Origin: Avoscillospira sp045580485
Lineage (GTDB): Bacteria > Bacillota > Clostridia > Oscillospirales > Oscillospiraceae
DNA length: 8,441 bases
Direction of reading: 5' to 3'
NCBI GenBank assembly: GCA_045580485.1
Contig: JAZNNW010000147.1
Location: 1 to 8,441 of the forward strand
A program made the translations under genes and the position numbers. Shown here piece by piece: positions 1 to 6,440 of this stretch (within the stretch, counting starts at the first letter, position 1; the number at the start of each line of letters is the position of its first letter). The notes beneath the pieces are model-generated. The model did not search any database, was not told the origin of the DNA, and saw only the letters and a list, made by a program, of their open reading frames with translations.

Positions 1-19
1 AGGGTAAGGTAACAGTCAT
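1..19 (-). CDS. Start of a gene cut by the left edge, coupled to the upstream hydratase
   Basis: An ATG (complement of 17-19) opens a frame reading MTVTLP before the window ends. A ribosome binding site GGGAG (28-32) lies 8 bases upstream and directly abuts the hydratase stop codon (33-35). The two genes are therefore 13 bases apart, which suggests translational coupling and a shared mRNA. No terminator fits between them. Six residues are too few to assign a family. By context the product may act in the same pathway as the hydratase, but that is inference. The start is a plausible call rather than a proven one. Confidence 0.5.
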
Positions 20-32
20 TATCTGTTCTCCC

Positions 33-2267
33 TTATTTGCCGTAGCCGGCGGCGTAGTAGTTCATGAGGCAGCCTTCCTGCAGGATCAGGCGGTCATTTT
101 CCGTCAGGCCCTTGCACAGAAGCTTCAAGTCCTTGACCCCATCCTTGGTGACGTCCTTGGCATCAAATTCTTCCTTGCCTGCGGCGATAGCAGCCTTCAG
201 ACCGGGGACATAGACCCAGTCGCCTACGGCATATTCAAATTCCATACCCTCGGGCAGAGTGAAGGGGGTCATGCCCCAGTTGATGCAGTTGGAGCGGTAG
301 CGCTTGGTGGCATATTCCTGACAGATGTTGGCGAAGCCGCCCAGAACCTTCTGGCAGGAAGCCGCCTGCTCTCTGGCAGAGCCGTCGCCGGGGCGGTTGG
401 CATAGATACAGGAGCCGACGGAGACGGTTTCTGCCTTGCCGCCCACCTTTGCGAGGACTTCCAGCACTTCTTCATTGATACCGCCGTCACGGACGGCCTT
501 GCTTCTGCCCACATACTCCGGTTCTCTGCGGCTCAGAGCGAATTCGCTGAGACCGATGGGATTGGAGCGGTAGGAAGAAGTCTCACCGGAGGGGATCAAT
601 TCATCGGTGGTGGTGACGGGATCATGGATGACGGCGCAGAGCTTCACCAGCAGATCCTCATTGAGCTTGGGCATCTGAGGCCAGTCCTTGATATTGGGGC
701 CATAGCGCAGCTCTGCGGAGGGGTCGGCCTTGCCGAAGCCCTCGTAGCACCGCTTTTCATAGACACCGCCATCGAAATGGTAGACCAGTTCTTCGGCAGC
801 AGGCAATTCGTAGTCAATATCCGTAGCGGCCGTCAGCACGCCGCCGTTGGCTGCGGTGGCGGCAATGGAACGGGCATCCATCAGAGCCACAGCGGAAATC
901 TGTCCGTTGGCAGGCTTGGAGCCTTCCCGGTTGGCAAAGTTTCTGGTGGCATGACGGATGGACAAGGCGTTGTTGGCAGGGGTATCACCGGCGCCGAAGC
1001 AGGGGCCGCAGAAGGCAGGCTTCATGACGCATCCGGCCTCCATCAGCGTCGCCGCTGCGCCGTTCTTGGTCAGCGCCAGAGAAATGGGCGTGGAGGAGGG
1101 GTAGACGGACATATCGAAATAGCCGTTGCCGATAGAGCCATTCTTCAAAATAGAGGCAGCCTCCATGATATTTTCATACATACCGCCGGAGCAGCCCACA
1201 ATGACACCCTGGTCACAGGTGACCTTGCCGTCAACGATGTGGCTTTGCAGATCCATGGTGACCTTGCCTTCCAGCTGCTTGTTGCAGGCAGCTTCCACCT
1301 CGGCGAAGATCTCCCGGGGTCTTGCCTGCAGGTCATGGATGGTATAGGCGATGGAGGGATGGAAGGGCAGTGCGATCATGGCCTCCACCTTGGAAAGGTC
1401 GATTTTCACCACGCTGTCGTAGTAAGCGCCCTCACCGGGCTGCAGCTGCTTATATTCCTCGGCTCTGCCGATGGTCTCATAGTAGGCCTTGACCTTGTCG
1501 TCGGTCTGCCAGATGGAGGTCAGGCAGGAGGTCTCGGTGGTCATGACATCAATACCGATGCGGTAGTCGCAGGAAAGCTCTGCCACGCCGGGACCCACAA
1601 ATTCCAGAACCTTGTTCTTCACATCGCCCTTGGGGAAGGTGGCAGCCACCAGTGCAATGGCCACATCCTGCGGACCGATGCCCTTTCTGGGCTTGCCTTC
1701 CAAGTACACCAGCACCACTTCGGGGGCAGCTACATCATAGGTGTTCTCCAGCAGCTGCTTCACCAGTTCGCCGCCGCCTTCGCCCACGCCCATGCAGCCG
1801 TATGCGCCGTAGCGGGTATGGGAATCGGAGCCGAGGATCATCTTGCCGCAGCCTGCCAGACGCTCTCTGGCATACTGATGGATGACCGCCTGGTTGGCAG
1901 GCACATAGATACCGCCGTACTTTCTGGCAGCAGACAGACCAAAGGCATGGTCATCTTCATTGATGGTACCGCCCACAGCGCAGAGGCTGTTATGACAGTT
2001 TGTCATGGCATAGGGGATGGGGAACTGCTTGAGACCGGAGGCCTTGGCAGTCTGAATAATGCCCACAAAGGTGATATCGTGGGAAATGAGGGCATCAAAG
2101 CGGAGCCGCAGCTTCTTAGGGTCATCAGACTTATTATGGCTGCGGAAAATGGAATAGGCCATGGTCTTTTCCCGGGCAGCCTCAGGGCTTTCCACACCCT
2201 TGGCCTCCTCCGCCCAGACGGGCTTTCCGCCTAACAAATAGGCTCCTTTGTTAAATACTTCTACCAT
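33..2267 (-). CDS. Aconitase-superfamily hydratase (YbhJ-like), [4Fe-4S] enzyme
   Basis: A 744-residue cytoplasmic protein of the aconitase superfamily, whose members reversibly hydrate/dehydrate hydroxy-di- or tricarboxylic acids on a [4Fe-4S] cluster. The three expected cluster cysteines are present: C359 in VGCSGG and C420/C423 in FCGPC. Other family landmarks are GSDSHTRYGAYGC (146-158), ATRNFANREG (440-449), and in the C-terminal swivel domain GDGSAREQAA (627-636) and YRSNCINWGMTPF (657-669). Length and domain order match a complete single-chain enzyme. From memory it most resembles the clostridial 'hydratase' group related to E. coli YbhJ rather than classical AcnA, so the substrate (citrate/isocitrate or a related acid) is uncertain. 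The start is set by GGGAGG (2277-2282), 9 bases before ATG. It has its own promoter and a coupled downstream gene, and is separated from walK by a terminator. Confidence 0.9.
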   Translation of the reverse strand: MVEVFNKGAYLLGGKPVWAEEAKGVESPEAAREKTMAYSIFRSHNKSDDPKKLRLRFDALISHDITFVGIIQTAKASGLKQFPIPYAMTNCHNSLCAVGGTINEDDHAFGLSAARKYGGIYVPANQAVIHQYARERLAGCGKMILGSDSHTRYGAYGCMGVGEGGGELVKQLLENTYDVAAPEVVLVYLEGKPRKGIGPQDVAIALVAATFPKGDVKNKVLEFVGPGVAELSCDYRIGIDVMTTETSCLTSIWQTDDKVKAYYETIGRAEEYKQLQPGEGAYYDSVVKIDLSKVEAMIALPFHPSIAYTIHDLQARPREIFAEVEAACNKQLEGKVTMDLQSHIVDGKVTCDQGVIVGCSGGMYENIMEAASILKNGSIGNGYFDMSVYPSSTPISLALTKNGAAATLMEAGCVMKPAFCGPCFGAGDTPANNALSIRHATRNFANREGSKPANGQISAVALMDARSIAATAANGGVLTAATDIDYELPAAEELVYHFDGGVYEKRCYEGFGKADPSAELRYGPNIKDWPQMPKLNEDLLVKLCAVIHDPVTTTDELIPSGETSSYRSNPIGLSEFALSRREPEYVGRSKAVRDGGINEEVLEVLAKVGGKAETVSVGSCIYANRPGDGSAREQAASCQKVLGGFANICQEYATKRYRSNCINWGMTPFTLPEGMEFEYAVGDWVYVPGLKAAIAAGKEEFDAKDVTKDGVKDLKLLCKGLTENDRLILQEGCLMNYYAAGYGK

Positions 2268-2305
2268 ATTATAAAACCTCCCGGTGGGAATTCGTATTTC
2301 CTAAT

Positions 2306-2334
2306 AGTTTAACACACTTGTTCGTTAAAGTAAA
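2306..2334 (-). promoter_or_regulatory. Extended -10 promoter of the hydratase gene
   Basis: On the minus strand TTTACT (-35, 2329-2334) is separated by 17 bases from TAAACT (-10, 2306-2311). A TG lies one base before the -10 hexamer, giving an extended -10 element. Each hexamer matches the sigma-A consensus at 4 of 6 positions. It lies just downstream of the walK terminator and about 40 bases before the hydratase ATG, so it is well placed to be that operon's promoter. Confidence 0.6.
2308..2329. promoter_or_regulatory. Dyad overlapping the hydratase promoter (candidate operator)
   Basis: Perfect 6-bp inverted half-sites, TTTAAC and GTTAAA, are separated by 10 bp. They cover the spacer and parts of both promoter hexamers, and a second nested dyad AACA-N4-TGTT lies at 2311-2322. 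A regulator bound here would block RNA polymerase. The pattern does not match an operator I can name, and part of the symmetry could be chance in AT-rich promoter DNA. Confidence 0.3.
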
Positions 2335-2349
2335 TCGGGAAATTATCTG

Positions 2350-2402
2350 AAATAAAGAGGTATCGTCACGCTGCCTTTGGCAGTGTGACGATACCTTTAT
2401 TT
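2350..2402 (-). terminator. Strong hairpin terminator of the walR-walK operon
   Basis: A long hairpin begins right at the walK stop codon. The core stem pairs 2358-2375 with 2379-2396 around a 3-base loop, with a single non-Watson-Crick position (2370/2384). A-rich (2350-2356) and T-rich (2396-2402) flanks extend it. On the minus strand the stem is followed by CTCTTTATTT, so it terminates walRK transcripts. The near-symmetric flanks mean it could also work in the other direction. Confidence 0.85.
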
Positions 2403-4140
2403 ATTCTTCCTCTGCAATGGGCAATGTGATGGTCACATCGGTGCCCTCGCCGTAGACGGACTCGATGCGGATATCGCCCTGATGCTGTTTGAGGATTTCC
2501 TTGGCGATGGAAAGACCCAGGCCGGTGCCGCCGGTGGCTCTGGAGCGAGCCTTGTCCACCCGGTAGAACCGCTCAAAGAGGTTGGGCAGATCCTTTTCCG
2601 GGATACCCACGCCGTTATCGGAGACCCGGACGAAGACATTTCTGGCATCGGCTCCGGCGGTGACGGTGATGGTACCGCCGTCGGCGGTGTACTTGATGGC
2701 ATTGGAGCAGATATTCATGATGACCTGCTCAATGCGCTCCCGGTCGCCATTGACCTGGGGCAGGTCTTCGGGGCAGTCCAGTGTGAATGTATGCCCGTGG
2801 TTCTGGGCATCCAGCTGGACGGCTTTATAGACATTGCCCACGGCTTCTGCAAAGGAGAACCGGGCAATATTCATTTCCATTTTGCCGTAATCGAACTTGC
2901 TGAGGGTCAGCAGGTCTTTGACGATACGGGTCATACGGTCAGCTTCGCTGACGATAACGCCCATAAAGTTGCTCCGCAGCTCCTGGGGCAGCTCGTCTCC
3001 GGCGGAGATGATGGTCTCGGCATAGGATTTCACATTGGTCAGAGGGGTACGCAGCTCATGGGAGACATTGGCGATGAACTCTCGGCGGGACTGTTCATTC
3101 TTCCGCTGCTCCGTCACATCGTGGATGACCACCAATGCGCCGCTGCCGGCACTGAGAGGAGCAAGGAACAGCTCCAGTTCCCGTTCGCCCACCCGTTTCT
3201 GACATTCCAGATACTCGGAACGCTTCAAAGTCAACAGGTTTTCAAAGGAGGCGTCCTCTCCAAAGACTTCCTCAAAAGAGGCCGTGGTATCCAGACCACG
3301 GGAGAGCATCCGGGTGGCTGCCGGGTTCGAGTGGATGACCTTGCCGTCCCGATCAAAGGCCACCACGCCGTCGGTCATGTGCAGGAACAGGGTGGAGAGC
3401 TTGTTGCGCTCGTTTTCCACTTCGGAAATGGTGTTCTGCAGAACCCGTGCCATGTGGTTGAAGTTCTTGGTCAGAGTGCCGATCTCATCCCGGCCTGTGA
3501 CCTCCAGCTTCTGGGTATAGTCACCGGCTGCGACCTGCCGGGTGCCTTCCGTCAGGGCGCTGATGGGGGTGATCAAAATCTGAGAGAGCAAAAATGCCAG
3601 AATGATACTGATGACCAGTCCCAGAATCAGTGACTGGAAGATGATGCCGAAGACCTCGTTGGTCAGGGCATCCACCGTCAGCTTGTTATCCAGAACATAG
3701 ACGATATACTGATGGTCTTCGCCGCCGTCAATGGGCACTGCCAGATCCATGGTCTCAGAGGCCACGGAACCACGCATACCCACCTCACCCTTCATGGCGG
3801 TGAGGATGTTCTGGGTCATGGAGACGGAATAGGTCTGATTGGAGCTGTCCAGCACCTCGCCGGAGGCAGCATCCAGAATATACACATTTCTCTGGGTCAG
3901 GTCGATACCAAGATCCGCCTGAGCCATGAGCAGCTGCTTCATTTCCGACACGCCGCCCCGGGCGGCGATGGTCTGCAGCTGGGAGATGAACTGGGTGGAG
4001 AAGGGCTGCTCCATCTTGGAATAGAAATCTTCAATGAAGTAGCTGCCCACGCCGTTGATGAGGAAGGAGCCGATGACCGTCATCAGCGCCAGAATCAACA
4101 GCACCAGTATCATGACCATTTTTGTTCGCAATGACCGCAT
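2401..4140 (-). CDS. walK: WalK-like sensor histidine kinase
   Basis: A 579-residue membrane sensor kinase, partner of the response regulator encoded just upstream. Domains: first transmembrane helix about 8-30; extracytoplasmic sensor region about 32-165 (PAS/Cache-like, with NVYILDAASGEVLDSS at 85-100); second transmembrane helix about 166-190; HAMP about 191-240; cytoplasmic PAS about 248-345; HisKA with phospho-accepting H361 in NVSHELRTPLTNVKSY; ATPase domain with N box around N480, G1 DNGVGIP (508-514), F box FERFYR (522-527) and G2 GGTGLGLS (537-544). All catalytic motifs are intact. The TM-sensor-TM-HAMP-PAS layout and the WalR-like partner favour WalK, which controls cell-wall metabolism in Firmicutes; PhoR is the main alternative. 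AAAGGAGG (4147-4154), 6 bases before ATG, fixes the start, 20 bases after the walR stop. No yycH/yycI/yycJ genes follow; a terminator does. Confidence 0.85.
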   Translation of the reverse strand: MRSLRTKMVMILVLLILALMTVIGSFLINGVGSYFIEDFYSKMEQPFSTQFISQLQTIAARGGVSEMKQLLMAQADLGIDLTQRNVYILDAASGEVLDSSNQTYSVSMTQNILTAMKGEVGMRGSVASETMDLAVPIDGGEDHQYIVYVLDNKLTVDALTNEVFGIIFQSLILGLVISIILAFLLSQILITPISALTEGTRQVAAGDYTQKLEVTGRDEIGTLTKNFNHMARVLQNTISEVENERNKLSTLFLHMTDGVVAFDRDGKVIHSNPAATRMLSRGLDTTASFEEVFGEDASFENLLTLKRSEYLECQKRVGERELELFLAPLSAGSGALVVIHDVTEQRKNEQSRREFIANVSHELRTPLTNVKSYAETIISAGDELPQELRSNFMGVIVSEADRMTRIVKDLLTLSKFDYGKMEMNIARFSFAEAVGNVYKAVQLDAQNHGHTFTLDCPEDLPQVNGDRERIEQVIMNICSNAIKYTADGGTITVTAGADARNVFVRVSDNGVGIPEKDLPNLFERFYRVDKARSRATGGTGLGLSIAKEILKQHQGDIRIESVYGEGTDVTITLPIAEEE

Positions 4141-4160
4141 AAGGCTCCTCCTTTCAGCAG

Positions 4161-4856
4161 TTATTCACCGGCGTAATAGCCTGCGCCACGCTTGGTCTTG
4201 ATGATGGCAGGTTCGCCGGGATTGGCTTCGATTTTTTCCCGAAGCCGCCGCACCGTCACATCCACGGTGCGCATATCGCCGTAATAATCATAGTTCCAGA
4301 CGGTTTCCATCAGCTCTTCCCGGGAAAAGATCTTTCCCTTTTGGGAGAGCAGGGTGGTCAGTAGGTCATATTCCTTCTGGGTGACTTCCACGGCTTCTCC
4401 GTCTTTGTACACGGTCATGGAAGAAAGGTCGATGGTCAGATTGCCTGCCTTCAGCTTCTCGCCTGAGGCGCTTTTTGCCTCGGCATCCATGCTGCGGCGG
4501 CGGATGTTGGCCTTGACACGGGCCAGCAGCTCGTGCATGGAGAAGGGCTTGGTGATGTAGTCATCGGCACCGGCTTCGAGTCCGGAGACCTTATCCCGCT
4601 CCTCTTCTCTGGCGGTCAGCATCAAAATGGGCACAGTGAAGCCCTCCTGCCGCAGCGTGGCGCAGATATCAAAGCCGTTCATGCCCGGCAGCATCACATC
4701 CAGCAGAATCAGATCCGGGTCCTTGGTACGGGCGATCTCCAGACCTTCCAGTCCGTCCAGGGCCTCCAAAGTGCCGTAGCCCTCCCGGACCAGATTGAAT
4801 TTCAATATTTCCACAATGGGTCGCTCATCTTCGATGATCAAAACTGTTTTCGCCAT
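4161..4856 (-). CDS. walR: WalR-like OmpR-family response regulator
   Basis: A 231-residue DNA-binding response regulator. The receiver domain (about 3-118) has the acidic pair D10/E11, phosphorylation site D53 in LILLDVMLPGMNG, T81 and K103 in ITKPFSMHELLARVKAN. The C-terminal winged-helix domain (about 136-229) contains FSREELMETVWNYDYYGD and the recognition-helix segment RTVDVTVRRLREKIE, which closely resembles B. subtilis WalR and favours WalR over PhoP/PhoB. It should bind target promoters when phosphorylated by the co-transcribed kinase. The frame stays open upstream to an ATG at 4961, but those 35 extra residues are translated from a repeat element and have no domain match. The ATG at 4854-4856 has AAAGGGG (4862-4868) 5 bases away and begins MAKTVLIIEDE, the normal receiver start, so the shorter form is chosen. 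Confidence 0.92.
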   Translation of the reverse strand: MAKTVLIIEDERPIVEILKFNLVREGYGTLEALDGLEGLEIARTKDPDLILLDVMLPGMNGFDICATLRQEGFTVPILMLTAREEERDKVSGLEAGADDYITKPFSMHELLARVKANIRRRSMDAEAKSASGEKLKAGNLTIDLSSMTVYKDGEAVEVTQKEYDLLTTLLSQKGKIFSREELMETVWNYDYYGDMRTVDVTVRRLREKIEANPGEPAIIKTKRGAGYYAGE

Positions 4857-4873
4857 AATGACCCCTTTCACAC

Positions 4874-4997
4874 AAGGCTCCCCTTGAGGGGAGCTGTCAA
4901 AAATCCTTGATTTTTGACTGAGAGGTGGGTGCAGGCATTTTCGTTTCCACCTCTCCGTCACGACTTCGTCGTGCTACCTCTCCTCAAGGAGAGGCTT
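4874..4997. repeat. 124-bp structured element with terminal inverted repeats (MITE- or RNA-like)
   Basis: Imperfect 20-bp terminal inverted repeats (4874-4893 and 4978-4997, 17 of 20 positions matching) enclose three consecutive hairpins: 4896-4918 (perfect 10-bp stem, loop CTT), 4920-4955 (perfect 9-bp stem GAGAGGTGG/CCACCTCTC, 18-base loop) and 4959-4973 (perfect 6-bp stem CACGAC/GTCGTG, loop TTC). The whole folds as a four-way junction. Each terminal repeat is also self-complementary (CTCCCC-TTGA-GGGGAG on the left). No coding function is seen. From memory, similar intergenic elements with CTCCCCTT...CACCTCTCCGTCACG are dispersed in Clostridia genomes, which suggests a non-autonomous mobile or repeat family. 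It lies between the predicted walR promoter and the walR start. Confidence 0.8.
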
Positions 4998-5004
4998 TTT
5001 TATT
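4977..5004 (+). terminator. Plus-strand terminator-like hairpin at the end of the structured element
   Basis: CCTCTCC-TCAA-GGAGAGG (4977-4994) followed by CTTTTTTATT has the form of a rho-independent terminator on the plus strand. No plus-strand gene precedes it, so it may stop antisense transcripts or simply belong to the repeat element. On the minus strand the hairpin has no T tract after it, so it would not terminate rsmF transcripts. Confidence 0.4.
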
Positions 5005-5031
5005 ATATCACACTTTTTTCCATTATGCCAG
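5002..5031 (-). promoter_or_regulatory. Extended -10 promoter for walR-walK
   Basis: On the minus strand a perfect TATAAT (5002-5007) is preceded by TGA, giving TGn-TATAAT. A weak -35, CTGGCA (5026-5031, 4 of 6 to consensus), lies 18 bases upstream inside the last codons of the rsmF gene. A start about 7 bases downstream would place nearly the whole structured element in a leader of roughly 140 bases ahead of walR. No minus-strand terminator follows rsmF, so read-through from rsmF may add to walRK expression. Confidence 0.6.
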
Positions 5032-6360
5032 ATGGCGTAATGCCTTGGGAAAATGATTTTTCAGCACACCGCCGCTGCCCTTGACCCAGCCAAGACTCAG
5101 ACCGTCCACCGTCAGCAATGTCCAGCCGGTCTGGCTGCCCGGGATGGCTTCGCCTCGGAGATATTTGGCGATCTCGGGACTGTCGGCCGGGAAATCCGCC
5201 ACAGATCCGGCGGTTTTCAGCCACAGGGCCCATGCATGGGCAGGCTCGAAGCGGTCTTTTTTCACCTCGCCCAGTTCCAGACCGGGACGGAGCACTTTCA
5301 GCCCTCGGAGGGAGGGCATTTCCGGGGGCATCCAGAAAAGGCTCTGTCCGAATTTCAGCAAATTCCCCTCCGGCAATGCCAGTTCATTTTCTTTGATAAA
5401 GGCGGCAAGGACTTTATCCATGGAGGCAGGTTTTTCCTCTGCCGGTGCGCCTGCCTCACCCTCCTGTTTTTTCTCCAGTACGGCGGCGTAGTGACCTTCT
5501 CCCCGGAGCTTATGGGGCCAGAGGCGGAAGGTCTTTGCCAGTTCGGGATTTCGTTCTTCCGTCCAGTCCGGTCTGCCGGGGTCAAACCACGGGGCATCCA
5601 CGGCAATGAGAGAAAAATCGGCATGGCTTTCCAGAAACCGGCTGATGACGCCCTCATTTTCCGCCGGAGCAAAGGTACAGGTGGAATAGACCAGTCTGCC
5701 GCCGGGGGCAAGCATTCTGGCGGCAGATGCCAAAATCTCCTGCTGCCGGTGGGCGCACATCTCCACCGTCTCCTCGCTCCAGTCGGTGACAGCGGCCTCC
5801 TCCTTGCGGAACATACCCTCGCCGGAGCAGGGTGCATCCACCAAAATTCGATCAAAATATCCTGCGAAATGACTTTCCAGCCTCTGAGGATGCTCGTTGA
5901 GCACCAGGGCATTGGCGATGCCCAACCGTTCAATGTTTCTCGCCAGAATTTTGGCCCGCTTGGGGTTGATTTCATTGCAGACCAGCAGACCCTCGCCCTG
6001 AAGAGCTGCCGCCAACTGGGTGGTCTTGCCGCCGGGTGCGGCACACAGATCCAGCACCTTCATGCCGGGACGGACATCCAGCAATCCTGCCGGTGCCATG
6101 GCGCTGGGCTCCTGCAAATAGTAAAGCCCTGCCTCATGGTAAGGAGAAAGTCCCGGACGGGTATTGGGATCATAGTAAAAGCCGTTTTCTGCCCATGGCA
6201 CAGGGCTCAAGCCAAACCCATCCAATGCCGGAGATGTCCCGGTTTTCAGCGGATTGAGCCGCAGGCCCACATTCCGGGGACGGTCATAGGACGAAAGAAA
6301 ATCTGTATATTCTTCCCCCAGAAGGGTTTTCATTCTCTGTTCAAACAATTCAGGCAGCAT
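5023..6360 (-). CDS. rsmF: RsmF/NOL1-NOP2-Sun family rRNA m5C methyltransferase
   Basis: A 445-residue cytoplasmic SAM-dependent enzyme predicted to methylate a cytosine at C5 in 16S rRNA. The N-terminal region has NVGLRLNPLKT (30-40) and YYLQEPSAMAP (80-90). The Rossmann core carries SAM motif I DLCAAPGGKT (104-113), motif IV DAPCSGEGMFRK (175-186) and motif VI YSTCTF (225-230). The two family cysteines, C178 and C228 (nucleophile), are both present. The region from about 315 to the end matches the extra C-terminal RNA-binding/PUA-like segment of RsmF-type proteins, which RsmB lacks, and the length fits Firmicutes RsmF. The exact target base is not deducible. GAGGG (6367-6371), 6 bases before ATG, supports the start. 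It has its own promoter, and its 3' end overlaps the -35 of walR. Confidence 0.9.
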   Translation of the reverse strand: MLPELFEQRMKTLLGEEYTDFLSSYDRPRNVGLRLNPLKTGTSPALDGFGLSPVPWAENGFYYDPNTRPGLSPYHEAGLYYLQEPSAMAPAGLLDVRPGMKVLDLCAAPGGKTTQLAAALQGEGLLVCNEINPKRAKILARNIERLGIANALVLNEHPQRLESHFAGYFDRILVDAPCSGEGMFRKEEAAVTDWSEETVEMCAHRQQEILASAARMLAPGGRLVYSTCTFAPAENEGVISRFLESHADFSLIAVDAPWFDPGRPDWTEERNPELAKTFRLWPHKLRGEGHYAAVLEKKQEGEAGAPAEEKPASMDKVLAAFIKENELALPEGNLLKFGQSLFWMPPEMPSLRGLKVLRPGLELGEVKKDRFEPAHAWALWLKTAGSVADFPADSPEIAKYLRGEAIPGSQTGWTLLTVDGLSLGWVKGSGGVLKNHFPKALRHLA

Positions 6361-6388
6361 AAATATCCCTCAAAGCAAATCCAAATCC

Positions 6389-6402
6389 GTCGCCACGGCG
6401 AC
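6389..6402. promoter_or_regulatory. Small dyad at the predicted 5' end of the rsmF mRNA
   Basis: GTCGCC-AC-GGCGAC is a perfect inverted repeat. In RNA it can form a 5-bp stem with a 4-base loop. It lies where transcription from the heptamer-repeat promoter would begin, so it would sit at the very 5' end of the rsmF message, either as a stabilising hairpin or as a protein-binding dyad. It may also be part of a compound repeat with the adjacent heptamers. Confidence 0.4.
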
Positions 6403-6408
6403 ACATTC

Positions 6409-6437
6409 ATTATCAATTATCAATTGTCAATTGTCAA
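6409..6437 (-). promoter_or_regulatory. rsmF promoter built from heptamer repeats
   Basis: On the minus strand a perfect -35 TTGACA (6432-6437) is followed after 17 bases by GATAAT (-10, 6409-6414, 5 of 6). Both hexamers fall inside the tandem 7-bp repeat array. The predicted start is near 6402, giving a leader of about 40 bases before the rsmF ATG. Confidence 0.65.
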
Positions 6438-6438
6438 T
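6411..6438. repeat. Four tandem TRTCAAT heptamers
   Basis: Two copies of TATCAAT (6411-6417, 6418-6424) are followed by two copies of TGTCAAT (6425-6431, 6432-6438). On the minus strand they read ATTGACA, ATTGACA, ATTGATA, ATTGATA. Such short AT-rich tandem arrays are, from memory, scattered in intergenic DNA of Clostridia. Here the array makes a near-consensus promoter. Confidence 0.85.
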
Positions 6439-6440
6439 TA

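Noticed and set aside
624..2234. 536-codon plus-strand frame antisense to the hydratase gene
   Set aside because: It mirrors a clear enzyme gene. Its protein is a low-information run of G, H, Q, A, L and D typical of antisense frames in GC-rich codon usage, with no domain motif.
2482..3633. 383-codon plus-strand frame antisense to walK
   Set aside because: It is an antisense shadow of a kinase whose motifs are all intact, with no ribosome site or domain.
4874..4997. Complete insertion sequence
   Set aside because: The element is 124 bp with no transposase. At most it could be non-autonomous, so it is listed as a repeat.
6411..6438. CRISPR-like or attachment-site repeat
   Set aside because: The units are 7 bp with no spacers, and there are no cas, integrase or tRNA genes nearby.
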